A DNA stretch of 64,000 nt from Branchiibius sp. NY16-3462-2 (GTDB taxonomy: Bacteria > Actinomycetota > Actinomycetes > Actinomycetales > Dermatophilaceae), in NCBI RefSeq assembly GCF_001594145.1, contig NZ_LVCF01000032.1, positions 1 through 64,000 on the forward strand, read 5' to 3'. Under the pieces are notes generated by a model. That model saw only the letters and a list, made by a program, of their open reading frames with translations, was not told the DNA's origin and made no database searches. This document shows, one piece after another, positions 33,207 through 43,156 of the stretch (within the stretch, counting starts at the first letter, position 1; every line of letters begins with the position of its first letter). The position numbers were made by a program, and so were the translations under genes.

Positions 33207-33854
33207 CTACTCGCGCAGCCCGAGAAACGCGGCGGCTTCTTCGACCAGATCCCACTGCGCCCGGACGCCGTTGTTGATATCGGGGTGAGTGTTGCGCCGC
33301 GCCGCCCGGTGCAGCTTGATCAGTTCAGCGCCGGAGGGAGTCTGGGTGACGGCCGTGCCGGAGGCGTTGACCAGAACCTGGATTGCGGTGGGACGGTCCA
33401 TCACCGAGGCGCCTCTGGCCTCGATCTGCTTGAACCCGGCGTACTGCTCGCCGGATCCGGTCACGCCGTAGCGGTCCACGGCGCGCAGGGCTTCGAGGGT
33501 CTTGGCGATCGCTCGAACGTTCTGCTGCCAGTCTTTTGGACCCGAGTAGTACGGGTTGAACAGACGGTCTGCGCGGAAGGCAAGGGGACCGCTCTTGGTC
33601 TCGACGTACAAGGCGACCGCGCCGGATCGGAACGTTGCGCGGGCCCGCAGATCACCGTCCAACCGGAAGTCCGCCGGGTCGATGTCGACCTCGATGATAG
33701 GGCGGCCAGCTCCCCGCTTGGCGATGTGGGAGATCTCCGTTTTCAGCAGGGCCTTGGTGTCGGTCCACGTCGCCCGAAACTGGCTGGGGCGTTTGCCGTG
33801 TTGACCGATCCACGTCCGGTCGGTCATGGGTTTCAGGTCGAAGAAGCCGGCCAC
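33207..33854 (-). CDS. J-domain-containing protein
   Basis: 215 residues. The C-terminal 45 residues (GAELIKLHRAARRNTHPDINNG...WDLVEEAAAFL) form a short J domain with the HPD tripeptide. The N-terminal part (RPSQFRATWTDTKALLKTEISHI...GRPIIEVDI) is a conserved region of many phage and plasmid proteins with this layout. It may recruit host DnaK. GTG start with GGAAGGG close upstream; no motif A. Confidence 0.75.
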   Translation of the reverse strand: MAGFFDLKPMTDRTWIGQHGKRPSQFRATWTDTKALLKTEISHIAKRGAGRPIIEVDIDPADFRLDGDLRARATFRSGAVALYVETKSGPLAFRADRLFNPYYSGPKDWQQNVRAIAKTLEALRAVDRYGVTGSGEQYAGFKQIEARGASVMDRPTAIQVLVNASGTAVTQTPSGAELIKLHRAARRNTHPDINNGVRAQWDLVEEAAAFLGLRE

Positions 33855-33856
33855 GG

Positions 33857-34111
33857 TTACCCTTCCTTAGCGAAGTGATCGGTGAGTTCCGTCGGCAGCA
33901 TGATGACGGGCGGGACGTGCTTATCGGCGGCCTCGGCGGCGTTGCGCAGTGCCCGTGGCACGGTCGTCAGTGCCAAGTCGGTGACGCGGGGGTCGGGAAT
34001 GTCGACCGCGACCTCGGTCCGGATCGGGTTGTCGCCTGGTTGGAGGCGCACGGTGACCGTCGCGACGACGAGTACGTCGGTGGTTTCCGGCTCGGTGGTG
34101 TCGGAGGGCAT
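33857..34111 (-). CDS. Hypothetical protein
   Basis: 84 residues from ATG 34111 (MPSDTTEPETTDVLVVATVT), chosen because AGGACG lies just upstream and the frame before it reads as arginine-rich antisense. Beta-rich, no known family. Its stop lies two bases before the J-domain gene start. Confidence 0.55.
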   Translation of the reverse strand: MPSDTTEPETTDVLVVATVTVRLQPGDNPIRTEVAVDIPDPRVTDLALTTVPRALRNAAEAADKHVPPVIMLPTELTDHFAKEG

Positions 34112-34140
34112 GGTGTCTACGTCCTGTTCTCTGGGTGGCG

Positions 34141-34887
34141 TCAGCAGGTGGCGAACGCGCGGATGAGAGCCGCTTTGTCGGCGGCCGGTACTGGGAGTTG
34201 GTACTTGACTAGGACCGCGGTGAACTTCGTGGCATAGGTGCAAGCGAACGCCTTGTTGGCGGGCATCCACTGCGAGGGGCCGGAGTCGCCTTTGGCTTCA
34301 TTGGCTGGGCCGTCGACGGCCAACAGCACCGTGGCGGTGTCGTTGGCGTAGGCATTGCGCTGAGCCTGGGTCCAGGTGTTGGCGCCCAGCCGCCACACGT
34401 ACGCCAGCGGCGCGATGTGGTCGATCTGCACCGCGGAGGCGTCGGCTTTGGCGAAATGGATCGTCTTGCCCGTGTACGGGTCGTTCAATGCGCCTGCGAC
34501 CACAATGCACCGGCTGCCGGACTTGAGCTTGACGTCCGACATCTGTTCGCGCAGCACGTCGTCACGGGTGCCACACCCGTTGTGCCCGTCCGGGGCGCTG
34601 GTGTTGTCGCTCCAGGCCGCGCCGAAGCTGCACGCCTGACCGGCTCCGCATCCACGCTGGTAGCCGGGAGTGTTCGGTTCGCTGGAGAGAGTCTTCAACG
34701 CGTTCAGCTTCGCCAGCATCGCCTTGGCGTCGGGCGTAGTCGCTGACGGGACCGACGAGGCGGTCGGGGTGGCGATGACGCTGCCAACGTGCGACTTCAA
34801 CGCGTTGATGGCCCCGAGCGCCAGGATGGTGACCAGGACGATGGAAGCTACGTCCCAGTTGCCGGAGTTGCGGCGGTTTCTACTCAT
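34141..34887 (-). CDS. Secreted/anchored HNH nuclease (GmrSD C-terminal, DUF1524-like)
   Basis: 248 residues with an N-terminal membrane anchor or signal (VASIVLVTILALGAINAL). The rest matches the actinobacterial exported DUF1524-type family: GYQRGCGAGQACSFG, GCGTRDDVL, DPYTGKTIHF, IDHIAPLAYVWRLGANTWTQAQRNAYAND, and GDSGPSQWMPANKAFACTYA. These contain the His/Asn residues of the HNH fold. Possible roles are DNA entry exclusion or nutrient scavenging. Motif A sets the ATG. Confidence 0.8.
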   Translation of the reverse strand: MSRNRRNSGNWDVASIVLVTILALGAINALKSHVGSVIATPTASSVPSATTPDAKAMLAKLNALKTLSSEPNTPGYQRGCGAGQACSFGAAWSDNTSAPDGHNGCGTRDDVLREQMSDVKLKSGSRCIVVAGALNDPYTGKTIHFAKADASAVQIDHIAPLAYVWRLGANTWTQAQRNAYANDTATVLLAVDGPANEAKGDSGPSQWMPANKAFACTYATKFTAVLVKYQLPVPAADKAALIRAFATC

Positions 34888-34893
34888 ACGGTC

Positions 34894-34903
34894 ACGGTGC
34901 GAC
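34894..34903 (-). promoter_or_regulatory. Motif A before the secreted nuclease
   Basis: Minus-strand GTCGCACCGT, then GACCGT, then ATG at 34887. Confidence 0.75.
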
Positions 34904-35022
34904 GTCTGCCCGGTGACGCCAGCACCCGTCCGGCTGGCAGCGTTCAGGCCGGACGCAGTGGTGTCGTCGCTGCGTCCGGACTTGTCCCGCCCTAGCCGGC
35001 CAGGTTCGGGCCAGGGTGCGAC

Positions 35023-38000
35023 ATGATGTCGCCCATGCCGTCACCGTTGCCTGCAGCCACCACCGTCACCATCTATGACGTTCTGGATGAGATCCGGGCG
35101 TCGGCGACGTCGGAGTACGACAAGGGTGACCGCTTCGAGCGTTTGATGGCCACGTTCCTGCGGACGGACCCGACGTACGCTGACCAGTTCGAGCAGGTGT
35201 GGCGGTGGAAGGACTGGCCGGGCCGGGACGGGAAGGTGGACACCGGGATCGACTTGGTTGCGGTGGACCGGCTGACCGGTGGGAACGTGGCGATCCAGTG
35301 GAAGTTCTACGCGCAGAATCACCACGTCTCCAAGGCTGACCTGGATGGGTTCCTGGCGGCCTCCGGGACGGCGCAGTTCACGCGGCGGATCATCGTGTCG
35401 ACCGGTGCCGACTGGGGATCGAACGCCGAAGCGGTGATGCACAACCAGACCATCCCGGTGACCCGGATCGGGATGGCCGAGTTGGCCAGTTCCAGCGTTG
35501 ACTGGTCGGCGTATGAGATCTCCACCCCGGAGACGATGCCGACCCTGGGTAAGAACACGGTCCGTACACACCAGCGCAAAGCGATCGACGACGTGCTGGC
35601 CGGGTTCGAGGAGCACGACCGGGGCAAGCTCATCATGGCGTGCGGCACCGGCAAGACGTACACCTCGCTGCGCCTGGCGGAGGAACTCGTCGGTGCCGGC
35701 GGGCGGGTGTTGTTCCTCGTGCCGTCGATTTCGCTGCTGTCGCAGACGGTCCCAGCGTGGGCGAACAACGCGCAGGTGCCGCTGCGGATGCTCGGGGTGT
35801 GCTCGGACCCCAAAGCATCCAAGGCGAATGCCAGCACCGAGGACATTTCGTCGGTGGACATGCCGCTGCCGGCCACCACCAACGTCGACACGGTCGCGGT
35901 CCGGTTGCGGGATGCTGCGGCTGAGACCGATCGGATGACGGTGGTGTTCTCCACCTACCAGTCGATTCAGGTGGTCTCCGATGCGATCAAAGCCAGCGAG
36001 CTGGACGGGTTCGATCTGATCGTGTGCGACGAAGCGCACCGCACCACCGGTGTCACGTTGGCCGGGGTGGATGAGTCGGCGTTCGTGAAGGTCCACGACA
36101 ACACGTTCCTGCCGGCTTCTAAGCGGCTCTACATGACGGCGACGCCTCGGATCTTCGGGGAGGCGTCCAAGGGCAAGGCGAAACTGAAAGATGCCGTGTT
36201 GGCCTCGATGGATGATGAGGCGCTGTTCGGTCCGGAGTTGCACCGGCTCGGGTTCGGTGAAGCGGTCAGCAAGAACCTGTTGACCGACTACCGGGTGCTG
36301 ATCCTGACCGTGGACGAACGGTACGTGTCGGGCAACTTCCAAACCGAGCTTGCCGAAGACGGCGAGATCCAACTGTCCGACGCCGCCAAGATCATCGGGT
36401 GTTGGAACGGGCTGGCCAAGCACTTCGACACGATGCCGACCGAGCCGCTGGCACCGATGCAGCGCGCTGTTGCGTTCCTGCCCACCATCAAGACCAGCAA
36501 GGCGATCGCTGCGGCGTTCCCGTCGGTTGTGCAACGCCACATCGAGACCATCGAACGCCCCACCGCGTTGGACGACGACTCCGAGGATGACTTCGAGGAG
36601 GCCGCTGACGGCTCGACTGGTCGGGGGTACGCCGGTGATGCCCCGTCACTGGACCTGCGGGTCGAGTGCGAGCACGTCGACGGCACGTTCAACGCGCTGG
36701 AACGCAACCAGCGGCTGGACTGGTTGAAAGCTCCTGCGACGGAGGGGGTTTGCCGGGTGCTGACCAACGCCCGGTGCCTGTCCGAAGGGGTCGACGTCCC
36801 GGCATTGGATGCGGTGATGTTCCTGACGCCGCGCGGCTCCGAGGTGGACATCGTGCAGTCGGTGGGCCGGGTGATGCGCCGGGCGCCGGGCAAGGACTAC
36901 GGGTACATCATTCTGCCGGTGGCCGTCCCGGCCGAGGAGGCCCCCGAGAAGGCGTTGGCGGACAACAAGCGGTACTCGGTGATCTGGCAGGTGTTGAACG
37001 CGCTGCGGTCGCATGATGACCGGTTCAACGCCGAGATCAACAAGATCGACCTGAATAAGAAGAAGACCTCGCCCCGGATCGGGTTCGGCGGCATCGACAA
37101 GGACGGCAACACCACCGACGGGTCCGCTACCCAGGAGGGGTTGGACCTGGACTTCGGGGAATGGCGGGATGCGATCTACGCCAAGATCGTGCAGAAAGTC
37201 GGCGACCGCAAATACTGGGAGAACTGGGCCGGTGACGTCGCGGTCATCGCCCAGCAACTGATTGAACGTCTCACCGGCCTGCTGGGTGATGAGTCGAACA
37301 CGGCTGGATCAAACACTGCTGCAGCACAGTTCGATGACTTCCTCGACGGGTTGCGCGGCAACCTCAACGACAGCATCACCCGTGACGATGCGATCGCGAT
37401 GCTGGCGCAGCACCTCATCACCCGCCCCATCTTCCAGTCGCTGTTCGGTAGCTACGACTTCGCCAAGTCCAACCCGGTCGCGCAGATCATGGAGCGGATG
37501 CTGGAGGTTCTTGACGAGCACGCCCTGGACACCGAAACCGCGAGCCTGGAGCAGTTCTATGAGTCGGTGGCGTTGCGCCTGGATGACATCGACAACACCG
37601 AGGGTCGGCAGAAGATCCTGGTGGAGTTGTACGACAACTTCTTCGCCAAAGCGTTCAAGAAGATGGTCGACAAGAACGGCATGGTCTACACACCCATCGA
37701 GATCGTCGACTTCATCCTGCGCTCGGCCGATGACCTCCTGCGCGAACACTTCGACCAGGGTTTGACTTCTGAAGGTGTGCACATCCTGGACGGGTTCACC
37801 GGCACCGGCACGTTCATCGTGCGGCTGCTGCAACTGGGGCTGATCGAACGTGAAGACCTGATCCGTAAGTACCGCAACGAGATTCACGCCAACGAGTTGT
37901 TGCTGCTGGCGTACTACATCGCCGCGGTCAACATCGAGTCGGCCTACCTGGACGCCCGCCGCGAAACCGCCCAGGTCCCGGATGACGTTGAGTACGAACC

Positions 38001-39948
38001 GTTCCCTGGCCTGGTACTCACCGACACCTTCCAGTCCTACGAGGACGGCGACACCCTCGATGAGAGCGTGTTCGTCACCAACAACGACCGCATCGTCAAA
38101 CAACGCGCACTGCCGATCACCGTCATCATCGGCAACCCGCCCTACTCCTCCGGGCAGGACTCCGCCAACGACAACAACGCCAACGAGTCCTACCCCGGCC
38201 TGGACGCCTCCATCCGCGACACCTACGCCGCCCTGTCCACTGCCACCAACAAGAACTCCCTGTACGACAGCTACATCCGGGCATTCCGCTGGGCCACACT
38301 CCGTCTGGGCGACCGTGGCGTCATCGCGTTCGTCACCAACGGCGGATGGATCGACTCCAACACCGCCGACGGCATGCGCCTAACGCTCGGCACTGAGTTC
38401 AGCGACATCTACGTCTACAACCTTCGCGGCAATCAACGCACTGCTGGTGAACAATCACGCAGGGAAGGCGGCAAAGTCTTCGGTGCTGGATCTCGGGCCA
38501 CCGTCGCCATCACCGTGTTGGTCCGCGACCCCGAATGTTCGGGTGTGGCTCGCATTCACTACACCGACATCGGCGACTACCTGACCCGCGAAGACAAGCT
38601 GGCCGCAGTCGCGGACGCAGGCTCCGTGGTCGAGCTTGCTGCCTCCGAAATCACCCCGAACGAGTTCGGTGACTGGCTCAACCAACGCCGAGACGACTTC
38701 GAGCAGTTCCTGCAGATCGGAGACAAAGAGTCGGCTCAAGGGGTCTTCGGGCTCTACTCCGGAGGACTCAAAACCAACCGAGACCCTTGGTGCTACAACT
38801 TCTCTGCGAGAGCCGTCGCCGCGAACATGAACCGGCTGGTGGACACCTACCTATCTGATCTGGCAGCAGGACGCACCAGCGCAACCGCCACCAGAGATGA
38901 CACCCGAATGAGTTGGAACCGCGGACTACTCGCCGACCTGGACAGGCGGCGTACACGAAATTTCACACCTTCTTTCGTCCGGCCGTCTTCTTACCGGCCT
39001 TTCATGCGCGAACACGTCTACTTCGACCGCGCGCTGAACGACATGGTCTACCGGCTTAACGACCTCTATCCAGGCAACTCAACCTCGAATCTTGCACTCG
39101 TGATGCCGGGACCCGGGGCGATGGCCCCTTCCTTCTTCACGCTGGTAACTGATGGGCTACCCGACAATGGATACGTCGGAAGTGGATACTCCAACACCTT
39201 CGCTCGCTGGCGATACGAGAAGGCCGACGCCGACGACGGCACCCTGGCGATTGACACCGGCGCCGGGGGCGGCGAAGTCGTCGACGGCTACCGGCGGATC
39301 GACAACATCACCGACGAGGCGCTGGCCAAGTTCACTGCGGCGTACGGCGATTCGTTCACCAAAGACGATGTCTTCCACTACGTCTACGGTTTGTTGCACT
39401 CACCGGACTACCGCGCAACGTACGCGGCTGACTTGAAGAAGATGCTGCCGCGAATACCTCTGGTGACCGATGCCGCCCCGTACGTCGAAGCAGGCCGCGC
39501 CTTGATGGATCTGCACCTCGGTTACGAGGAGGCAGACGTGTACCCGCTGGTCGGTATCGACGCCGAACCCGCCTCTGGCGCAGACCCGTTCGACTTCTAC
39601 CGGGTGCAGAAGATGGCATTCGCCAAGACCCGCGACCCGGAGACCAACAAGCAGATCGCGGACCGCTCAACCATCGTCTACAACGATCGGATCACCCTGT
39701 CCGGGATCCCCAAGGACGCCTACCGGTACATGCTGGGGTCGCGCTCGGCGATCGAGTGGATCATCGACCGCTACCAGCTGAAGACCGACAAGCCTTCGGG
39801 CATCGTCAACGACCCGAACGACTGGTCGCGCGAAGTGAACGACCCGCGCTACATCATCGACCTGGTGGGCCGCATCGTCACGGTCAGCTTGAAGACGATG
39901 CAGATCGTCGACGGACTGCCCTCCCTCGCCATCCGAAACGAACAGTGA
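35023..39948 (+). CDS. Single-chain Type ISP-like restriction-modification enzyme
   Basis: 1641 residues, close to the ~1580 of the known LlaGI/LlaBIII-type enzymes. Order of domains: Mrr-like nuclease (GRDGKVDTGIDLVAVD...AIQWKFYAQ, residues ~65-100); RecA-like helicase (CGTGKTYTS near 206, VCDEAHRTTG near 335, MTATP, QSVGRVMRR); helical coupler; N6-adenine methyltransferase (GFTGTGTFIVRLL near 925, GNPPYSSG near 1036); C-terminal target-recognition region. All key motifs look intact, so it could both methylate and cut in one chain. It stands alone on its strand, with no start-associated motif. ATGs at 35023, 35026 and 35035 are all possible starts. Confidence 0.9.
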   Translation: MMSPMPSPLPAATTVTIYDVLDEIRASATSEYDKGDRFERLMATFLRTDPTYADQFEQVWRWKDWPGRDGKVDTGIDLVAVDRLTGGNVAIQWKFYAQNHHVSKADLDGFLAASGTAQFTRRIIVSTGADWGSNAEAVMHNQTIPVTRIGMAELASSSVDWSAYEISTPETMPTLGKNTVRTHQRKAIDDVLAGFEEHDRGKLIMACGTGKTYTSLRLAEELVGAGGRVLFLVPSISLLSQTVPAWANNAQVPLRMLGVCSDPKASKANASTEDISSVDMPLPATTNVDTVAVRLRDAAAETDRMTVVFSTYQSIQVVSDAIKASELDGFDLIVCDEAHRTTGVTLAGVDESAFVKVHDNTFLPASKRLYMTATPRIFGEASKGKAKLKDAVLASMDDEALFGPELHRLGFGEAVSKNLLTDYRVLILTVDERYVSGNFQTELAEDGEIQLSDAAKIIGCWNGLAKHFDTMPTEPLAPMQRAVAFLPTIKTSKAIAAAFPSVVQRHIETIERPTALDDDSEDDFEEAADGSTGRGYAGDAPSLDLRVECEHVDGTFNALERNQRLDWLKAPATEGVCRVLTNARCLSEGVDVPALDAVMFLTPRGSEVDIVQSVGRVMRRAPGKDYGYIILPVAVPAEEAPEKALADNKRYSVIWQVLNALRSHDDRFNAEINKIDLNKKKTSPRIGFGGIDKDGNTTDGSATQEGLDLDFGEWRDAIYAKIVQKVGDRKYWENWAGDVAVIAQQLIERLTGLLGDESNTAGSNTAAAQFDDFLDGLRGNLNDSITRDDAIAMLAQHLITRPIFQSLFGSYDFAKSNPVAQIMERMLEVLDEHALDTETASLEQFYESVALRLDDIDNTEGRQKILVELYDNFFAKAFKKMVDKNGMVYTPIEIVDFILRSADDLLREHFDQGLTSEGVHILDGFTGTGTFIVRLLQLGLIEREDLIRKYRNEIHANELLLLAYYIAAVNIESAYLDARRETAQVPDDVEYEPFPGLVLTDTFQSYEDGDTLDESVFVTNNDRIVKQRALPITVIIGNPPYSSGQDSANDNNANESYPGLDASIRDTYAALSTATNKNSLYDSYIRAFRWATLRLGDRGVIAFVTNGGWIDSNTADGMRLTLGTEFSDIYVYNLRGNQRTAGEQSRREGGKVFGAGSRATVAITVLVRDPECSGVARIHYTDIGDYLTREDKLAAVADAGSVVELAASEITPNEFGDWLNQRRDDFEQFLQIGDKESAQGVFGLYSGGLKTNRDPWCYNFSARAVAANMNRLVDTYLSDLAAGRTSATATRDDTRMSWNRGLLADLDRRRTRNFTPSFVRPSSYRPFMREHVYFDRALNDMVYRLNDLYPGNSTSNLALVMPGPGAMAPSFFTLVTDGLPDNGYVGSGYSNTFARWRYEKADADDGTLAIDTGAGGGEVVDGYRRIDNITDEALAKFTAAYGDSFTKDDVFHYVYGLLHSPDYRATYAADLKKMLPRIPLVTDAAPYVEAGRALMDLHLGYEEADVYPLVGIDAEPASGADPFDFYRVQKMAFAKTRDPETNKQIADRSTIVYNDRITLSGIPKDAYRYMLGSRSAIEWIIDRYQLKTDKPSGIVNDPNDWSREVNDPRYIIDLVGRIVTVSLKTMQIVDGLPSLAIRNEQ

Positions 39949-40071
39949 CCGTGAGCGTGAATCCCGTCGAACGCGGCGTCGTCGACGTCAACGCCATTGG
40001 CACCTGCTGGGGTACCCCGGCCCCGACAACGACCTGTGGACAGCGAAGTTCGGCTTCTGAGCTAGGCCACA

Positions 40072-40332
40072 ATGGTGGCCGTGCCAATACCTGTCTCATG
40101 GAGCGTCCTGGTCAGCGCGGACGATCAGCCCGTCGACAGTGAACGCCACCTGTGGGAGCCGGACTCGCCGACCGCGTTATGCGGTGCGGCTGTCCCGGAG
40201 GTGGTCCGCCGGGAAGTGCTCGGGCGACCGTTTCGGCTTGACGAGCAGACTGAGTTCGCACATAGTGTGCATCAGTTGGCGGGTGCCCAACCGTGCCAGG
40301 CTTGCCGCAACGCGGTCACTGGGTCTGTCTAA
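40072..40332 (+). CDS. Hypothetical small protein
   Basis: 86 residues (MVAVPIPVSWSVLVSADDQ...) ending in QPCQACRNAVTGSV, with Cys residues that could bind metal. No recognised family. The preceding 120 bases after the restriction enzyme show nothing recognisable. Confidence 0.5.
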   Translation: MVAVPIPVSWSVLVSADDQPVDSERHLWEPDSPTALCGAAVPEVVRREVLGRPFRLDEQTEFAHSVHQLAGAQPCQACRNAVTGSV

Positions 40333-40379
40333 CGGAGGGAGCCGCGGGGGTCCGCGACCTGCGCGAATGCCGTGGCCTC

Positions 40380-42206
40380 TCAGCCCGCGTATGTGGCCTG
40401 TTTGACGGCTACTGAGGAAGGTCTCGCCGTCCCGTATGCAAGGTCGGCGGTCCACACTGGACTGGTTTTGTTGAAGTAGTGGCTCTGGGTGGCCTCATCT
40501 GTGAGTAGAAGGCCACCGCCAGAGCAGTAGAGCCACCCCTGACGCCCGTCGTAATGCTCCGCCTGGTCGTGACTGGCAACGTCACAGACCGAGCCATTCG
40601 TCAACGTGACCTGCAGCGGGCTGGGGTCGCTTTGGACGTCAAAGTGCAACGGGATTGTCACGCTCGTCGTGAAGCGGATCAGCGTGTTTCCAGCGCCCTG
40701 AATGCACGAGACGGTTTGCCCGTCCGCCTTGCAAGCGAGGAGTGCCGAAGCCATAGAACCGCATGTGAAGGTGTCGGTAGATGTCGCGAAACCGGTTGAT
40801 TCGGCACCGAAGCCGTCTGCGCAGGGGTCTACGTCCCAGGTGGTCACGGTGGCGTGGCTGTTCGGCCACTGCTTCACGACCTTTGTGGCGCCGACGCCGC
40901 CATCTGAGCCATCTGCTGTGCCGGTCACGGTGAAGCTCACCGTCTTAGCTCCGGTGATTTCGTTGACTGCCCCCTGGATCGCGCCGGCGAACAACCCGGG
41001 CGCGGACCCTGCGATGGCGGCCAGGATGGACAGACTTCGGGTGCCGAAGTTGTCTCCGAGTATTTCGCTGGCCAGCTTCCCGCTGCAAGTGAAGCCAGCA
41101 GATAGGTAGTCAGCCAGGTCGGCACTGTTCTTCGATGCTGGGATCGCCGCGCCGAAGCACCTGGCCCACTCGTACATGTCCTGGACCTCGCCGAGGTCAA
41201 CTCCAGCCATCGTGAACAACATCTCCGACCCCAGAACGGCGATGGGTACTAGGGAGAGAGGCGGATCGGCTTGGGCTTGGCCGTACGCGGAGGTGGCGCC
41301 TTTGGCTACCTGCATGGTGGAGTAGGTATCGCTGCTGCCGCTGGGCAGCACCCCCTCGTCCTTGCCGTAGAAGGCGTCGTGTAATGCGGGGACGATGATC
41401 AGGCTAGGTTCGACGGACGCCGGGTGAACTGATCCGACGGTCATAGACGGCTTCTGACCTCTGATCCGGAACACCTGTCCGGAGTTCGGATAGACCTTGA
41501 CGACCGCTTGCCCGTTGTCATTCGCGACGCAGGCGTACACGCTGTCCTTGTCGGTCTTGACGGTGTACTTCAAGCTCCCCACCGTGGCGGACTTCCCGGA
41601 GCATGCTGGCTTTGAGTAGCCAATGTTGAGGAACTTCTTCACCTGGGCGACGAAGTCGTCGACCATCTTCTTGATGTCCCCGAACCACCCCCAACTGAAA
41701 TGGGTGAGCGTCGCAGTTGCAGTGTTTCCGGTCACGGTGACTGGAAGTGACAGCCACTGCCGGCTATTCGAAGGAAGCGTGGCTGCGCCTGGCGCGCCAC
41801 CCGGCCCGATGGACCATGACACTCTGACAGGCTTCGCGGGTTGGCTGCCGTCCGACATCTTGAAGTCCACAACTCCAGCCGGGCCACCCGCGACGGCTGG
41901 GGCGGGGTTCACTTTGACCGGTGTGACGATGAGATGGGTTCCCTCTGCCGCCACCCCGGCGGGTGCGTCGATAGTGAGTAACCCGATCGAGCCATGGACA
42001 CCATCCGCCGTGACCGTGAGGTCGCCGGCCGCCGCTGTGGTTGTGGGCGAGGCTGTTGTAGATGTGGTGCGGCCAGACGTGGAGTTGGATGATGGAGACG
42101 GCGATGGTGTGCATGCGGCAAGCCAGCACGCGAGAACGACAATCGTGGCGACGATTCGACCGCGGGAGAGCACCCGCCCAAGAGTGCCAGAGACAGGTAG
42201 GTCCAT
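40380..42206 (-). CDS. Large secreted lipoprotein
   Basis: 608 residues from ATG 42206; an in-frame ATG at 42236 is an alternative. Signal: RIVATIVVLACWLAAC with lipobox LAAC, followed by a Ser/Thr/Pro linker. The mature protein has beta-rich domains, several Cys pairs and a block (ASVEPSLIIVPALHDAFYGK...) not recognised. Probably a membrane-anchored surface protein. No start-associated motif is present. Confidence 0.7.
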   Translation of the reverse strand: MDLPVSGTLGRVLSRGRIVATIVVLACWLAACTPSPSPSSNSTSGRTTSTTASPTTTAAAGDLTVTADGVHGSIGLLTIDAPAGVAAEGTHLIVTPVKVNPAPAVAGGPAGVVDFKMSDGSQPAKPVRVSWSIGPGGAPGAATLPSNSRQWLSLPVTVTGNTATATLTHFSWGWFGDIKKMVDDFVAQVKKFLNIGYSKPACSGKSATVGSLKYTVKTDKDSVYACVANDNGQAVVKVYPNSGQVFRIRGQKPSMTVGSVHPASVEPSLIIVPALHDAFYGKDEGVLPSGSSDTYSTMQVAKGATSAYGQAQADPPLSLVPIAVLGSEMLFTMAGVDLGEVQDMYEWARCFGAAIPASKNSADLADYLSAGFTCSGKLASEILGDNFGTRSLSILAAIAGSAPGLFAGAIQGAVNEITGAKTVSFTVTGTADGSDGGVGATKVVKQWPNSHATVTTWDVDPCADGFGAESTGFATSTDTFTCGSMASALLACKADGQTVSCIQGAGNTLIRFTTSVTIPLHFDVQSDPSPLQVTLTNGSVCDVASHDQAEHYDGRQGWLYCSGGGLLLTDEATQSHYFNKTSPVWTADLAYGTARPSSVAVKQATYAG

Positions 42207-42251
42207 GCTCGGATGTTGCTCGTTTCGCCAGGGCACGCAACAAGCAGACAG

Positions 42252-42635
42252 TTAGGGATTCTGTTCGTCACCACCATGCACCGCCTGCTCAGCGCGTAGG
42301 TCGTCGATCACGCCCTCGGGAATCCGGAACCCCTGTAGCGCAAGACCTTCCAGTCTGTCGGCGCACTCACCCGGGGTGTCGTCGATGAACGACTTCCCAG
42401 CATCCGGGTGCTCGATCGGCACCGACGCAGCGGCTTCGAGGATCTGCTGCCACGCCTCGTTGGCGGCCACCCACTCTCCGGCCTTGCCGTCGATCAACAG
42501 TTGCAGTGACGGTGCGTGCGCATCGTCTGCAAGCACGCGCTTGTTCCCGGCGACGTGCGTGATGAAACCTGCGTCGCTGCCGTACACGTAGACGTCCGAC
42601 CGAAACGAGTCGGTGGACCAGCGGCAGTACGACAT
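42252..42635 (-). CDS. Phage-type MSYCRWS protein
   Basis: 127 residues. The N-terminus MSYCRWSTDSFRSDVYVYG is a signature common in actinophage and plasmid small proteins of unknown function. A helical region follows (EWVAANEAWQQILEAAASVPIEHP). The start at 42635 is set by the TGATG overlap with the upstream gene. Confidence 0.75.
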   Translation of the reverse strand: MSYCRWSTDSFRSDVYVYGSDAGFITHVAGNKRVLADDAHAPSLQLLIDGKAGEWVAANEAWQQILEAAASVPIEHPDAGKSFIDDTPGECADRLEGLALQGFRIPEGVIDDLRAEQAVHGGDEQNP

Positions 42636-42814
42636 CAGTACCGCAGATCTTCGGCTTCGCTGCGAGCCGCCTCGATGTCGCGGCGCATCGTCGCCGGTAG
42701 CCACGCGATCGTCGCTTCGAGCGCTTTGCGCAGAGCAGCGATTTCGCCGTCGTTGGAGCCGTCGTGCGCCGCCTGGTCGGAGGCGATGATGGACTCGATC
42801 AGCTTCTTACTCAT
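42635..42814 (-). CDS. Small helical protein
   Basis: 59 residues (MSKKLIESIIASDQAAHDGS...), fully helical by eye, with AALRKALEATIAWLPATMRRDIEAA. It probably works with the coupled MSYCRWS protein. Motif A fixes its start. Confidence 0.65.
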   Translation of the reverse strand: MSKKLIESIIASDQAAHDGSNDGEIAALRKALEATIAWLPATMRRDIEAARSEAEDLRY

Positions 42815-42820
42815 GCCCCG

Positions 42821-42830
42821 ACGGTGCGAC
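42821..42830 (-). promoter_or_regulatory. Motif A before the 59-residue gene
   Basis: Minus-strand GTCGCACCGT, then CGGGGC, then ATG at 42814. Confidence 0.75.
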
Positions 42831-42936
42831 GTATCGTCCGCGGCGCGTCCGGCTAAGGACACCCCGTAGCTTCCTCACCCACCCCAGTGGGTTCGGTTCG
42901 TTTACCCCTGTCGGACCTTCGCGCAACGATCGGGGG

Positions 42937-43152
42937 ATGCAGCACACCAGTTTGCTCGATCCGGACAGCCCTCAACACATTTGGGCGTACACGCGCGGCC
43001 GGCTCGACGACGAAATGCAGATCGCGTACCCAGGGTGCCGGTTCGTCGCTGAGCGCATCGAGCCGGCCGAGCACAACATGGTGCGGATCGTGAGGGAGTA
43101 CGAGGCTGGCACCCCTGAGCAAATTGGTGCTGGCTCTTCCGTCGCACCGTGA
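42937..43152 (+). CDS. Small protein ending Val-Ala-Pro
   Basis: 71 residues (MQHTSLLDPDSPQHIWAYTR...). GGGGG lies just before the ATG as a possible ribosome site. The last codons, GTC GCA CCG TGA, are the next gene's motif A read in frame, so its C-terminus is VAP. Function unknown. Confidence 0.6.
   Translation: MQHTSLLDPDSPQHIWAYTRGRLDDEMQIAYPGCRFVAERIEPAEHNMVRIVREYEAGTPEQIGAGSSVAP
43141..43150 (+). promoter_or_regulatory. Motif A overlapping the end of the previous gene
   Basis: GTCGCACCGT, then GAGGTC, then ATG at 43157. The motif encodes the last residues of the gene before. Confidence 0.75.
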
Positions 43153-43156
43153 GGTC

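Noticed and set aside
35013..35022. Motif A-like sequence before the Type ISP gene
   Set aside because: AGGGTGCGAC is a one-base variant in minus orientation pointing away from the gene, with AAC where a start would be.
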